DNA of 23,091 bases from Lichtheimia corymbifera B2541 (Eukaryota; Mucoromycota; Mucoromycetes; Mucorales; Lichtheimiaceae): NCBI GenBank assembly GCA_000697475.1, contig JNEU01001149.1, positions 1-23,091 on the forward strand. The letters run 5' to 3'. Shown piece after piece: positions 1 to 9,394 of this stretch (the stretch's first letter is position 1; each line of letters opens with the position of its first letter). Made by a program: the position numbers and the translations under genes. The notes beneath the pieces were generated by a model, which saw only the letters and a program-made list of their open reading frames with translations, did no database searches and had not been told where the DNA came from.

Positions 1-113
1 GCATTTCGAAACCAGTGCATTTTGCAAAATGCCCTAGCGCATATTGACTATTTCGAAATGCCCTAGGGCATTTCAGTTCTCAGTGCAGATGTCAAAACGC
101 CCTAGGGCATATT
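1..113 (+). repeat. Left terminal inverted repeat (truncated by window edge)
   Basis: Position k pairs with position 3739-k of the right end throughout 1-113, with one mismatch (38 against 3701). The repeat is built from palindromes: TTTCGAAA at 4-11, GCATTTTGCAAAATGC at 17-32, a 20-bp palindrome centred on CCTAGG at 55-74, and GCCCTAGGGC at 99-108. A degenerate GCCCTAGCGC lies at 31-40. About six terminal bases are missing to the left. Confidence 0.93.
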
Positions 114-439
114 GATACTACAGATAGCCATTCATCATTTTATAATAGTGACACCTCTATTCGCAAATAAAATACTGTTACTTGTTTCCAATGCATGTAT
201 GATTATAAACCTTTAATGTGTTGTGAAAATGGCATTCATTTCATTCGCTCTATTGACGGTAATTTTGATATTATCCTATTCTCAAATGTAAAAGGCAGTC
301 ATGATAGAAAACATAAAATGAATACATGTTCACAAGTCAAAGATATAATTGGGACTGCTATTTATTTATATATAAAGAAGATAATGTTGTAAGTATTACA
401 CTTGACAGCACTATACCAACTATACTGAACGTGCTCTGC
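114..439. other. Transposon subterminal region, no gene seen
   Basis: AT-rich stretch between the left inverted repeat and the transposase stop codon. It holds the 3' untranslated sequence of the minus-strand transposase. No credible coding region was found, only short chance frames. Confidence 0.6.
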
Positions 440-3246
440 TCATTGCCTCGATGATCTTGTTCTTCGTGTTGAAAGAGAACGTGTGATGGGGCGATAGCCA
501 ATACGACTTTGGGGGTTTGTCCTGCATCTTTTGTTACGGCCGTTGGCATTATGTCTGTTATGGGAATTCGAACAACTGGATTCTGTTCCCCGATGACAAC
601 CATCATTGCAATATTGGTCGATGCGTCGACATGGGCAGCGATTGGTCTTGCATCCGGTAGTGCAATTGCAAACTTGCTGTACGGGTGCTGCTTGGGATTC
701 ACGAGTCAACCTTGCTGCTTCTCGAACAGAAATTGTTGGCGTGTTGTCGTCGATGGGTGAGCTTGAAATCGATTCCAATTCGTGAAATTCATGATGGGTG
801 AAATCTTTGAGCTCCCTTCCATGATAGGCAGTTTGAATCAAACCATGCTTGCATCGAACCTTGTATTTAGGGGCGGTATTTTCCCTGACTATAATGTCAT
901 AGACAACGCATGGTAGGTATCTTGGGTGACGCTTGCTACGATCACGATTGTCAATAAGCACTCCAACATAGTCACCAACGTGATATTCTGGAACTGGTGG
1001 TTGCCTAGCAAGCAGTCTTTATATAACACAATGTGAGCATAGGGTAAGGGTGGTCTTTAAATTTGACTTACTGCTGTTGAATCGATTCTACGTTGTTGTC
1101 GTAATGTGCTGCTGCAGCGTTCCGAATCGCACTATGGCGAGTGGTCGATACGTCACTGACACTGCCATCATCTTCAACTTCATCATTGCTTGCAAAGTGG
1201 TCTGGATGTGTGTTGCCATCAAACTCTGTGTTTCTGGTCACTGGTTCCGTGCTTGAATACGACACAGGTGAAGGAGGGCAATACCATGATCATCATCACT
1301 GCGTAAAATATCATCCAGATCCACTGGTACACGCTCGCCATTGGTATCAATTCGGAAGGCACGTCGAACATTGGATCGAAAGCTGGTGTGATAAAAGTCA
1401 CGAAAGCCGTCCGCCTCCTCAATAGGAATGGTCATCAATCCACGGCCGCTAGCATCACGCAATTCGAGAAATGGAGCTGTCATGGTATCACCAGATTCAT
1501 TGTTCGCTATTTTTAAAGCGCTATTAGTAAATCACTCATTGCATATACATACCACTAATAGATGCTTACAGTTGCTACCTTCGCCAGCATCATGATGGGC
1601 CTCCTCTTGTGGGGTTTCTGTAGAGGTATAATGATGCCTAGTATTTGCATCGATATCTGTGCCTGATGGTAGCAATTAAAAACCTTATATCTGGTAGCAT
1701 ACGCACAACAAACAGTTACCGTGGGATGCATGAGATTCAGCTTCATCATCTCCAAAGTCAATACTGGAATCTTCACTATTGCCATTGTCATCTCCAAAGT
1801 CAAGGCTATGATCATCGTTATTGCCGCCATCATCAGGATCTATACTCTGTTCTTGTTCAGAAAGCCTTGTATTGGTACCATTGTCAGGGATGGTTTCGTC
1901 GACATGTTCCCCGGTTTGATAGACCTCAACCATTTCAGGAATAGTATCAACTGCCTCGCCATCCACGACATGTTCGCCATTTAAGGAGCGGTCAATATAC
2001 TCTTGGTAAATAGTATTATCTGCATGAGGATCTTGTCCATACACATAACGATATGCGCTGTCGCGAAGAACTCTGGTTCTTGACGTATTCATAGCATATA
2101 CCACCATTCCTAGACCTTCAGACCAATGCTTGGGGTTCTCCTCTGTTGCGTTTTGATTTTCAACCCAGGCGTTGAGTTTCTGCACCAACGTTCTATTACC
2201 ACGCTCAATAAGGCCTTGCGATTGAGGGTGACGTGGTCGACCATTTATAAAGCGAAGGGAAGGCCAGTTGGATTGCAGTTCATCTTTCTGAATACATATA
2301 CTATTAGCGACTCATTGTAAATCATTCATTGGCATTATTACCATTGCTTGTGCCGTGAACTCGCCACCGTTGTCACTTTGCAAAAAGATTGGAGGGCCAA
2401 CAAGACAAAAAAGGTCATGCAATTTCTTGCCAACGTCGCTTGATTCCTTTCGGAGAAGGGAATACGCCCAAGAGAACTTCGATCGATGGTCCTTGATGTG
2501 GAGTATATAGCGTGGTAGACCATCGCGAGTGTCACTTCCACCATAGTCAATCAGATCCATCTATAGTACAATTAGTATGAAGGTGCCCATCCAAAATACT
2601 ATCATACCTGAACAATTTCTAAAAATGACGAAGCACGGATTGCTTGTGCAGCTCTCTGGGTAACGTTGGGCGCAGTGGTCGTTGCACAAATGTTGCAATG
2701 CTTAATGACAAGTTGCACAAATCTCTGCGGACAATGCGCGTAGCCCTTAAGCTACATAGGCATTTTCAATACATTTGTAAGCATAATCTATTATAGTGGA
2801 GCGTAGGCCATAAGCATCATACCTTGTCTACAGTGGCATCCCTACCACCATGACCGCAATCTTCATGCGCACGGGTGATGGTGTTGTACAATTGCTCCTC
2901 GACTGCAATCGTCTTTGTTTCGTCATCAAGAGGAGTAACGATAGTGATACCATTCGCAAAAACGGTTAGCTTGAAATGTTTTCGCACCCAGGATGAAAAT
3001 GCTTTGCCACGCTGATGAGAGTAGTGGGAATCCTTAACCAAGGCAAGCAATGTTTAGCACAATTGGATAACGCCTGATTACTAGCAACCATACCTCTAAT
3101 AAACCTTTGATGTCATTGTACATAGCCTGGTTAATAAAGGTCTTAGCACTTCGCTTGGCTATCAAAGATGAGCGATAGTCCTCAAGGAGCTCTTGAAACT
3201 TGTTTCTAGACAACCACGAGCGTTCGGAAGTCATATCGTTGTTCAT
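440..3246 (-). CDS. Ginger-type integrase/transposase, nine exons
   Basis: Predicted DDE transposase that cuts and joins the element's ends. Model exons (descending): 3246-3094, 3032-2823, 2751-2608, 2560-2342, 2287-1720, 1617-1570, 1506-1285, 1240-1072, 1004-440. They sum to 2298 nt, 765 aa, with no internal stop. Domains in order: an H2C2 zinc finger (H107, H112, C140, C143); an integrase core with D171 (QMDLID), D232 (QSDNGGEF) and E270 in RPRHPQSQGLIERGN, a signature of KRBA2/SCAND3-like and Ginger integrases; an acidic linker; a DYVGVLIDNRD stretch where relatives carry an SH3/chromo-like fold; and a Cys-rich CXC module at about 690-730 (CNCTTGCKTNRCPC). The 1507-1569 intron has a TTACTAATAG branch site. 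The weakest junction is 1241-1284 (44 nt); a 59-nt alternative using the GTGATG donor is also in frame. Confidence 0.85.
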
Positions 3247-3625
3247 TGTGAATATGGCAAAGAAAGAAAATATAAATACGATATTGCAAATCGCTTATGC
3301 CATCACCATATATATATCTAAACACCAATATTGTATTATGTAAGGTATAATTTACCACTTACACGATTCACATGCTTATACATCACAAGCATCATATGAT
3401 GACTGCTACTACTAGCCTAACTTAGTATTCATCTCCCATTGGAGACAGGATGACTAATATATATTATGTAAAGTTGTTCTCATCAGATCACACTACTTGT
3501 ATTGGTAATGGTATGGCGATATCGGTGTTTCATTGCTTTATTCACGTGGTACATATTATTACATATACTATATATTTTCACATGATGACTAATATGCCTG
3601 GGAAGACAGATAATGTATCTAGCCT
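3247..3625. other. Transposon subterminal region with presumed transposase promoter
   Basis: AT-rich stretch upstream of the transposase start codon (3246, minus strand) and inside the right inverted repeat. It contains TATATATATA-like sequence around 3308-3318 that could serve as a core promoter. A short 65-codon frame on the plus strand has no recognisable feature. Confidence 0.45.
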
Positions 3626-3744
3626 AATATGCCCTAGGGCGTTTTGACATCTGCACTGAGAACTGAAATGCCCTAGGGCATTTCGAAATAGTCAATATGC
3701 ACTAGGGCATTTTGCAAAATGCACTGGTTTCGAAATGCCCTACA
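3626..3744 (-). repeat. Right terminal inverted repeat
   Basis: Reverse complement of the left end (3626-3738 matched to 113-1), plus six further bases, CCTACA, that complete a TGTAG terminus. GCCCTAGGGC palindromes lie at 3631-3640 and 3670-3679, with a degenerate copy, GCACTAGGGC, at 3699-3708. The outer end is 73 bp from the start codon of the downstream transcription-factor gene. Confidence 0.92.
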
Positions 3745-3817
3745 ACATATATATTATACCCCTTCCTCCGCTACCACTCTTCCCATTACTCCTCCTCCTC
3801 CACTTCATTCTCTCACG
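3745..3817 (+). promoter_or_regulatory. Core-promoter-like TATA plus pyrimidine-rich leader of the Zn2Cys6 gene
   Basis: Directly outside the transposon end is CATATATATTATACC (TATA-like), followed by a C/T-rich tract that runs almost to the ATG at 3818. Such pyrimidine tracts are common just upstream of fungal start sites. Only these 73 bp of host sequence separate the element from the gene, so any further upstream control now comes from, or from beyond, the transposon. Confidence 0.45.
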
Positions 3818-6800
3818 ATGGACTCTTTGTCGGAGCAACATCAACACAGTTCCCCGGAATCGTCAACTCACACGTCTTCCGAGCCGACAAAAAAGAACAC
3901 CAGGTCAAGAGGAACAACAGCTACCAACAACAACAACAACTCGACTGCTGGTACACCACAGAATCGTCGTAATAAAAGTATGCGTGCATGCGACGAGTGC
4001 AGGAAACGCAAGGTAAATCACAACAAGGGATAAGCAAGCATACATGTATTTATTATCATCATCATTCAGGTCAAATGCGATGGTGTTCAACCGTGTGCTA
4101 AATGCCGCAAATCAGAGATTGAATGTGTCTTTGCCAAACTTCCTCCCAAGCGTGGTCCACCAAAGCAATATATCGAATTACTGGAAGCACGTCTTCAGTT
4201 GATTGAAAAGGCACTTCGTACCATTGACGGCCCTGCAAGACGTATTCTGGATGAAGCTTTATCACTCAAATCAACAACAACATCATCATCAGCAGCTGCA
4301 ACAGCAACAGGAGGCGGATCATCACCTTCGAGTAGTATCAACGAGGATGGAAGAAATTCACCTATCATTAAAGAAGGTAGGATTTCATGTCATGCTTTTG
4401 ATGGGTTATATATGTCTAATCATGATAATTAGAAGAGGAAGATGTAAAAGCTGCATCATCTTTCAATCAGAATGGTATTGGTGAAGCCGAAAAGTTCAGC
4501 ATCAATGAGATTGGACAAGCCATGTATGTGAACGACAAGTTGGCACGTATTGATCGCCTTCAAGTTGGTGGCAATGTGGATAGCAGCAACTATACCAGCA
4601 ATGATACCAGCTTATCTGGGAGATGCAGAAGTAGTAGTCGACAAACATCACCCAACAAAAAAACGAGTCAACTGGATAATACCATGGATACCGACAATGA
4701 ATCAACAACGAGTACCACGACAACACCAGCAACATTGCCGCAAGATGTTCCAATGTCTCTTATCAAGACTTTTTTCTCGCAGCTTCACAAATATATACCC
4801 ATGCTTCACAACCCTCTCTTTCACAAGCAAATGGGTAGCAAGAATGATCCACCCTCGCCATTATTGCTGTACGCCATGTGTGCAGTTGCATCACGTTGGA
4901 CAAGCGAACACAATCACCATCCCACGCCTGGTGTTATTGCCCCTGGATTTATCTTTTATCAACGAGCATTTGCAAAGATTGACGAATATTCAGATGCACC
5001 ACGTTTATCCACCATCCAAGCTCTTTTACTATTGACCAAGTATCAAGAATACTATCGTCGTCTCGGCTTTTTTCATCGACCTGGTATCTATCTGGGGATG
5101 GCTATCAAGATGTGTAACGATCTCGGCATGTCCAAACTTGAAGGATCTCCGCGGAATGGCGAAGATGCCCAAGACCACGAGTCAAAGAAACGTACATTCT
5201 GGATGGTGTTTACATATGATCTCATGATGAGGTAAGTTGTCATTGACGCACGGGCTGCAGAATGAGCTCTTGGCAAAAAGTAAAGGGATCATTTGGTTTA
5301 CTAAAATGTCGAATGGATGATCATTTGTAGTATTGAGCAAGGACGTGAACCATGCTTCAACAATATCGATTGCATCACTGAATATCCTTTGGCTACAAGT
5401 GAGGAAGGACCCTTATTGGAGGAAGTTGTGACCAACAACAACCTGATGATTCAGCTTGTTCGCATCTTGTCTGATATTTATGCATTCATTCGGCGTGTTT
5501 CAGCAAGGCAAAGTGCTCAAGGCGATCAACGTACTCAGATACAAATCATTGAAGAGCATGGTCGATTGTTTTTATTACACACCCATCTTGAGAACTTTGT
5601 ACATGAATTACCAGCAGCACTTGGTTACTCGCCTACTCAGGGGTCCCCCGCTTCCCCTGCCGATAAGCAAGCCATCAGCAACATATTTGCAGGATTTCTT
5701 CACATGACTTTCCATTTCAGTGTCATTTTGCTTCACCGACATTATGTGCTGCATCCTTTGCCCGATTGTGAAATGGAACTGGAACCCTATCAACACGAAC
5801 TTTTATGTGCCAACTCAGCTTCCAATATCACGACCACTGTTGATACCATGCTCGAGACAAATCCGGTCGACGTTTTCAGTTATCCAACACGAGGTGTCCA
5901 GCAGACAATCCACTTTATTACCATGGCAGCCACTGTACACCGTGAATTGATGACCAGCTCTGATAAGACTATGGCAGAGACAGCCAAACAACAACATGCC
6001 AAAACACTTCAAGTATTGAATCGTCTCGCTACTGAATCTCCAGCAATGGAATTCCATGCACAAATCAAGGAGGCCGATATGATGCAAATGTATGAAACTG
6101 ATGAGGGTTGGGAAAGAGAAAACATGTGATACTAATGCCATTAATAGTAATAGCAGCAACAACAACAACAATAGCACAAATGCCAACATGAGCATTGCAT
6201 CCATGTCTCCGGAAACTACAATGATGCCGTCATCTGCACCACAACACATGCCTGGTAGTGATCGTGCCTTATCCGATGTCTCCTCCACATCATCATCACC
6301 CACTCTTCCATCAACAATGGGAATGGCAACTCGACAACAACAACAACAACAAACATACATGTTGCCAAAGAATCGTCGACATACAATGGCGGGGATGCCT
6401 TCCATCAATACGACTTCTACTGCTTCTACGAACATAGGCACACCAGTGATGCATATGGGTAATCACGTGTCTAGTCCCTGGAGTCATACACAATCATCAT
6501 CGCAACAGCTACTTGGAGCGGGTCAAATACCATATATGGTGGATCATGCATCATTATTCAATTCAAGTGCTGCCATTGCAGATCCAGCTCGGTTTGCATC
6601 TCTGATGATGCAAAGTGGTATCAACATGCCTATTTACAACCATCATCAGCAGCCATTACCCCACATTCAGCAACAGCACCAGCAACAACAGCATGCACAA
6701 CCTTATCAAACACCATCATTCATGAACAACAATGGCAATCCACACCCATATGTACCTCCACGCAAATCACGTCTTAGCCATCCAATGTCGTATTCTCAAG

Positions 6801-7672
6801 AAGATTTACGTTCAATGCGAAGAGCACACATGAACAAGCCTATCAACACTGGCAATTTCCCACCTGCACATGCACGCTCATCACCATTGCCACCCGACTT
6901 TGTATATCCAGGCACACCGCCATCATTCTCAGATATCCCAACAACACCACCATCTCCAGGTGATGGATACTCAATGATGAATAAGATGTATCAACACCAG
7001 CATCATCATCATCATCAACAACCACGTATGACTCGTCAATTGAGACGGCAATCATCCATGACAGCTATGATGCCTTCCTATTATGCACAACGTCATCAAC
7101 AACAGCAACAGTATTTGCCTCCACGTAACCGCCATACACAGCCTCCTCCTCATCCCCCGCCACCGTTACCACAACAACAACAGCAGCAACCACCTACATC
7201 AATTCATACATCACCTTTTTCATCCATAGCAACCGTTGCTATGGGACATCATCATCAACAACAACAGCAACAACAGCACCATCGAAGACATACAATCTCT
7301 ATCCCTGGTGAACCACCTTTAGGAACACAGCAAGGTTCAATGCAACAGCAAGCGCAATATCAAGATCAACTACAACCAGCCACACCCTATATCCCATACA
7401 ATGATAACAGCCAAGCAAGTGATAATACAATGATGAGCGTGGATGGTACGACTCCGGATTATACATCAGTCAGCTTTTCGCAATCGGATATGAGCACGCC
7501 TATGGATACTACGGGTACAATGATGATGCTTGATCCACCTACAAGTGGTGCTGCCGATGCTGCCATGATGTCAGATTTAATGATTGGTTCGGATCAATGG
7601 CCAATGATGGCGGCTGCTGCCGGTGGGAACCTTGAAGATTTGCAACAACGTACAGAAGGCCATGTCATGTGA
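3818..7672 (+). CDS. Zn2Cys6 binuclear-cluster transcription factor with fungal-specific TF domain
   Basis: Nuclear DNA-binding regulator; its targets cannot be read from sequence. Exons: 3818-4012, 4070-4376, 4433-5231, 5331-6089, 6148-7672 (3585 nt, 1194 aa). The zinc cluster C58-x2-C61-x6-C68-x5-C74-x2-C77-x6-C84 is perfect and is split by intron 1 after RKRK. A basic linker and a short leucine-containing helix (YIELLEARLQLIEKAL) follow and probably dimerise. The middle-homology/fungal_trans domain spans about 269-455 (LHKYIPMLHNPLF, KKRTFWMVFTYDLMMSIEQG). The last exon is about 500 codons of Asn, Gln, His, Pro and Ser low complexity with poly-Q and poly-H runs. Intron 4 (6090-6147) has a perfect TACTAAT branch site; if retained it stops translation at 6129. 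The ATG at 3818 was chosen because the in-frame ATG at 3719 lies inside the transposon end. Confidence 0.9.
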
Positions 7673-7699
7673 TCTCCTATTGCCCTATACATATATACG

Positions 7700-7726
7700 C
7701 TCTCTCTCTATATATATATATATATT
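7700..7726. repeat. (CT)n(TA)n microsatellite
   Basis: Simple dinucleotide tract, CT repeats passing into TA repeats, in the spacer between the convergent regulator and isomerase genes. An AC-rich stretch (AACACACTCA-type) follows to about 7795. Probably 3' untranslated or spacer sequence. Confidence 0.85.
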
Positions 7727-7860
7727 ACACAACACAACACATCCCATTTGCATGCATTCACAAACACACTCAAACACACTCACAAACTCACACCACTTTA
7801 AGCTATAGTCAACCTTTTTTATGACTCCTTTTTTTATAAAGAGATGATGACCACGATTGT

Positions 7861-8747
7861 TTATTGCTTGAACTCTGGAGGACAATCAGGTTGTTGTTGG
7901 GGGCTACTCTGGATAAATTCAGGCACTGCCATGGCATTTTTGCATACACGTTCAATAGTTGGGAACGCTGACATGTCGAGCTTGAAACGCAAGGCATTGT
8001 AGTATTGAGGTACAAGGACCACATCAGCCATAGTGATTTCGTCGCCATAAGCAAACTTGCCAGCTTCTTTTTCCAATCGCTTTTCGATACCTTCGAATCC
8101 ACGTGCAATAAAATGACGCGCCCATTCTTCACGTTTGGTCATATCTTTACCGGCAACATAGGCTTGTACGCTATTGTTTTGAATAGGGTGGATATCACAT
8201 GCTACTTCGTTGCATAGTTCTCGGACCTTGAATGTGTTGTTAGCTTTTGGGATGGGATGCGGTGAATAATGATTACCTGTGCACGTTGGAAGGGATCTTT
8301 GGGATAGAGTGGTCTCTCTAATGGAGGTTGATTGAATGAATATAGGGCAAATAAAGCGTGTATTCATAACACACATACCAGGATGCGTCTCTTCAATGTA
8401 CTCAAGTATGGCCATGGATTGGGTCAAGGCACGTCCATCAGGAGTGATATAGGTTGGCACGCGTCGACTAGGATTCACCTTGATATAATCATCTTCATTC
8501 TAATCAAACTTCACATGAGCATCATGACGTGATAACCATTGCGATCCTTTCTTACATTCTTTAGTTTGGCCAAGTCGACAAAGCGGTTTTCATATTCAAT
8601 GCCTTTCCATGCAAGGATAGTACGTGCACGCCAAGAGGTACCGGATCGGAAATAACCATAAAGAATAGGTTTCTATTTGTGTCGAAATCAACATTGGGTT
8701 TTAGTATTCAAGATATCATCCCAACTTACTTGGTCGTTAGAGCTCAT
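7861..8747 (-). CDS. Maleylacetoacetate isomerase / zeta-class glutathione S-transferase
   Basis: Expected to isomerise maleylacetoacetate to fumarylacetoacetate with glutathione, the penultimate step of Phe/Tyr breakdown; zeta GSTs also act on alpha-halo acids. Exons (descending): 8747-8730, 8672-8556, 8499-8379, 8317-8277, 8226-7861 (663 nt, 220 aa, typical length). An N-terminal thioredoxin-like half carries [13 protein letters not shown], then [11 protein letters not shown] and [11 protein letters not shown] (the cis-Pro and glutathione-contacting region). [14 protein letters not shown] and CDIHPIQN are hallmarks of the family, followed by an all-helical C-terminal half. The usual SSC motif reads S-G-T here, so the Ser15 and Cys16 equivalents of human GSTZ1 are replaced. 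The first exon encodes only six residues. An AATAAA overlaps the stop codon on this strand. Confidence 0.9.
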
Positions 8748-9394
8748 GATGGATGGGAAAGGAAAAAGGTGTTGTGTGGAAACAAGGAACGCCAAAAGCT
8801 AATTAAATCTCATCTTGCATATTTTTCCCACGGAAACGCGCTAGCCAATTGTTTCTTCTTTTTTAACCGTCGTTTCAAACAGGACCTTGCGATGAGAGAG
8901 ATGCTGGTCGTGGGGTCTACATGTCGACGCAGAGCAAACCATTAGCAAGAATCCTTGATACCCCCGAGACAACTGAAGGTTCACTTTGCTTGGGTCACTT
9001 TATCGACTTGCACATTCCTTCCCATCTTTTTTTCCCACCGTGATCAGCACAACAATAGACGATGTGCTCATGGATAGTATGGGATCTTGAACGACGATAT
9101 CGAGTACAGGTGCCTCACGTGCGATGCTTTGCTGGCGTATCCACCTATTGCTAGGATACCGTAGCTGTCAATGTTTCCGTAATAAACAACCATTTACAGA
9201 AATGAGAGTAACTATGATACCACGTTGCGACAGCGATGGCGCAATGGTCCATGATACCTTATTTGATCATGAGACGACGCGTGCAGAGTAAGCTAAAATC
9301 GTCTTTGAATATCCATTTGGAAGTTTTATTTGCATTGGAGAGAGGTATAACAGGATATTGGTATTGGTTCAATAAAGAAAAAGGAGGAGGTATG
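8748..9394. other. Intergenic region between P450 and isomerase genes
   Basis: Lies between two minus-strand genes: the 3' end of the P450 at 9395 and the start of the isomerase at 8747. It should contain the isomerase promoter and the P450 3' untranslated region. Frames here are short or are antisense to the P450 last exon. No RNA gene or repeat was recognised. Confidence 0.55.

Larger units (their letters stand above)
1..3744 (-). mobile_element. Ginger/KRBA2-type DNA transposon, nearly complete
   Basis: The element is bounded by long inverted repeats (1-113 and 3626-3738, 112 of 113 positions complementary) and carries one transposase gene on the minus strand. Read inward from the right, the end is TGTAGGGCATTTCG. 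This fits the TGTNR terminus described for Ginger elements, and with that rule the right end falls at 3744. The window then begins six bases inside the left end. The next bases, ACAT (3745-3748), are the candidate target-site duplication; its partner lies outside the window. An LTR retrotransposon is excluded because the terminal repeats are inverted and there are no gag, protease or reverse-transcriptase sequences. The near-identical ends and open exons suggest a recent, possibly autonomous insertion. Assignment to a named subfamily is inference. Confidence 0.88.

Noticed and set aside
358..702. 114-codon minus-strand frame at the left
   Set aside because: It overlaps the Cys-rich C-terminus of the transposase in another frame and shows no domain.
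1238..1284. Apparent frameshift in the transposase between the frames ending and starting near 1265
   Set aside because: A GT-AG intron at 1241-1284 (or its 59-nt variant) joins the exons in frame and makes the whole nine-exon length divisible by three, so no mutation is needed.
1..3744. LTR retrotransposon
   Set aside because: The integrase resembles that of LTR elements, but the terminal repeats are inverted and no reverse transcriptase, protease or gag sequence is present.
5815..6441. 208-codon minus-strand frame antisense to the Zn2Cys6 gene
   Set aside because: Its leucine and cysteine runs are the complement of CAA/CAG and AAC repeats in the sense gene.
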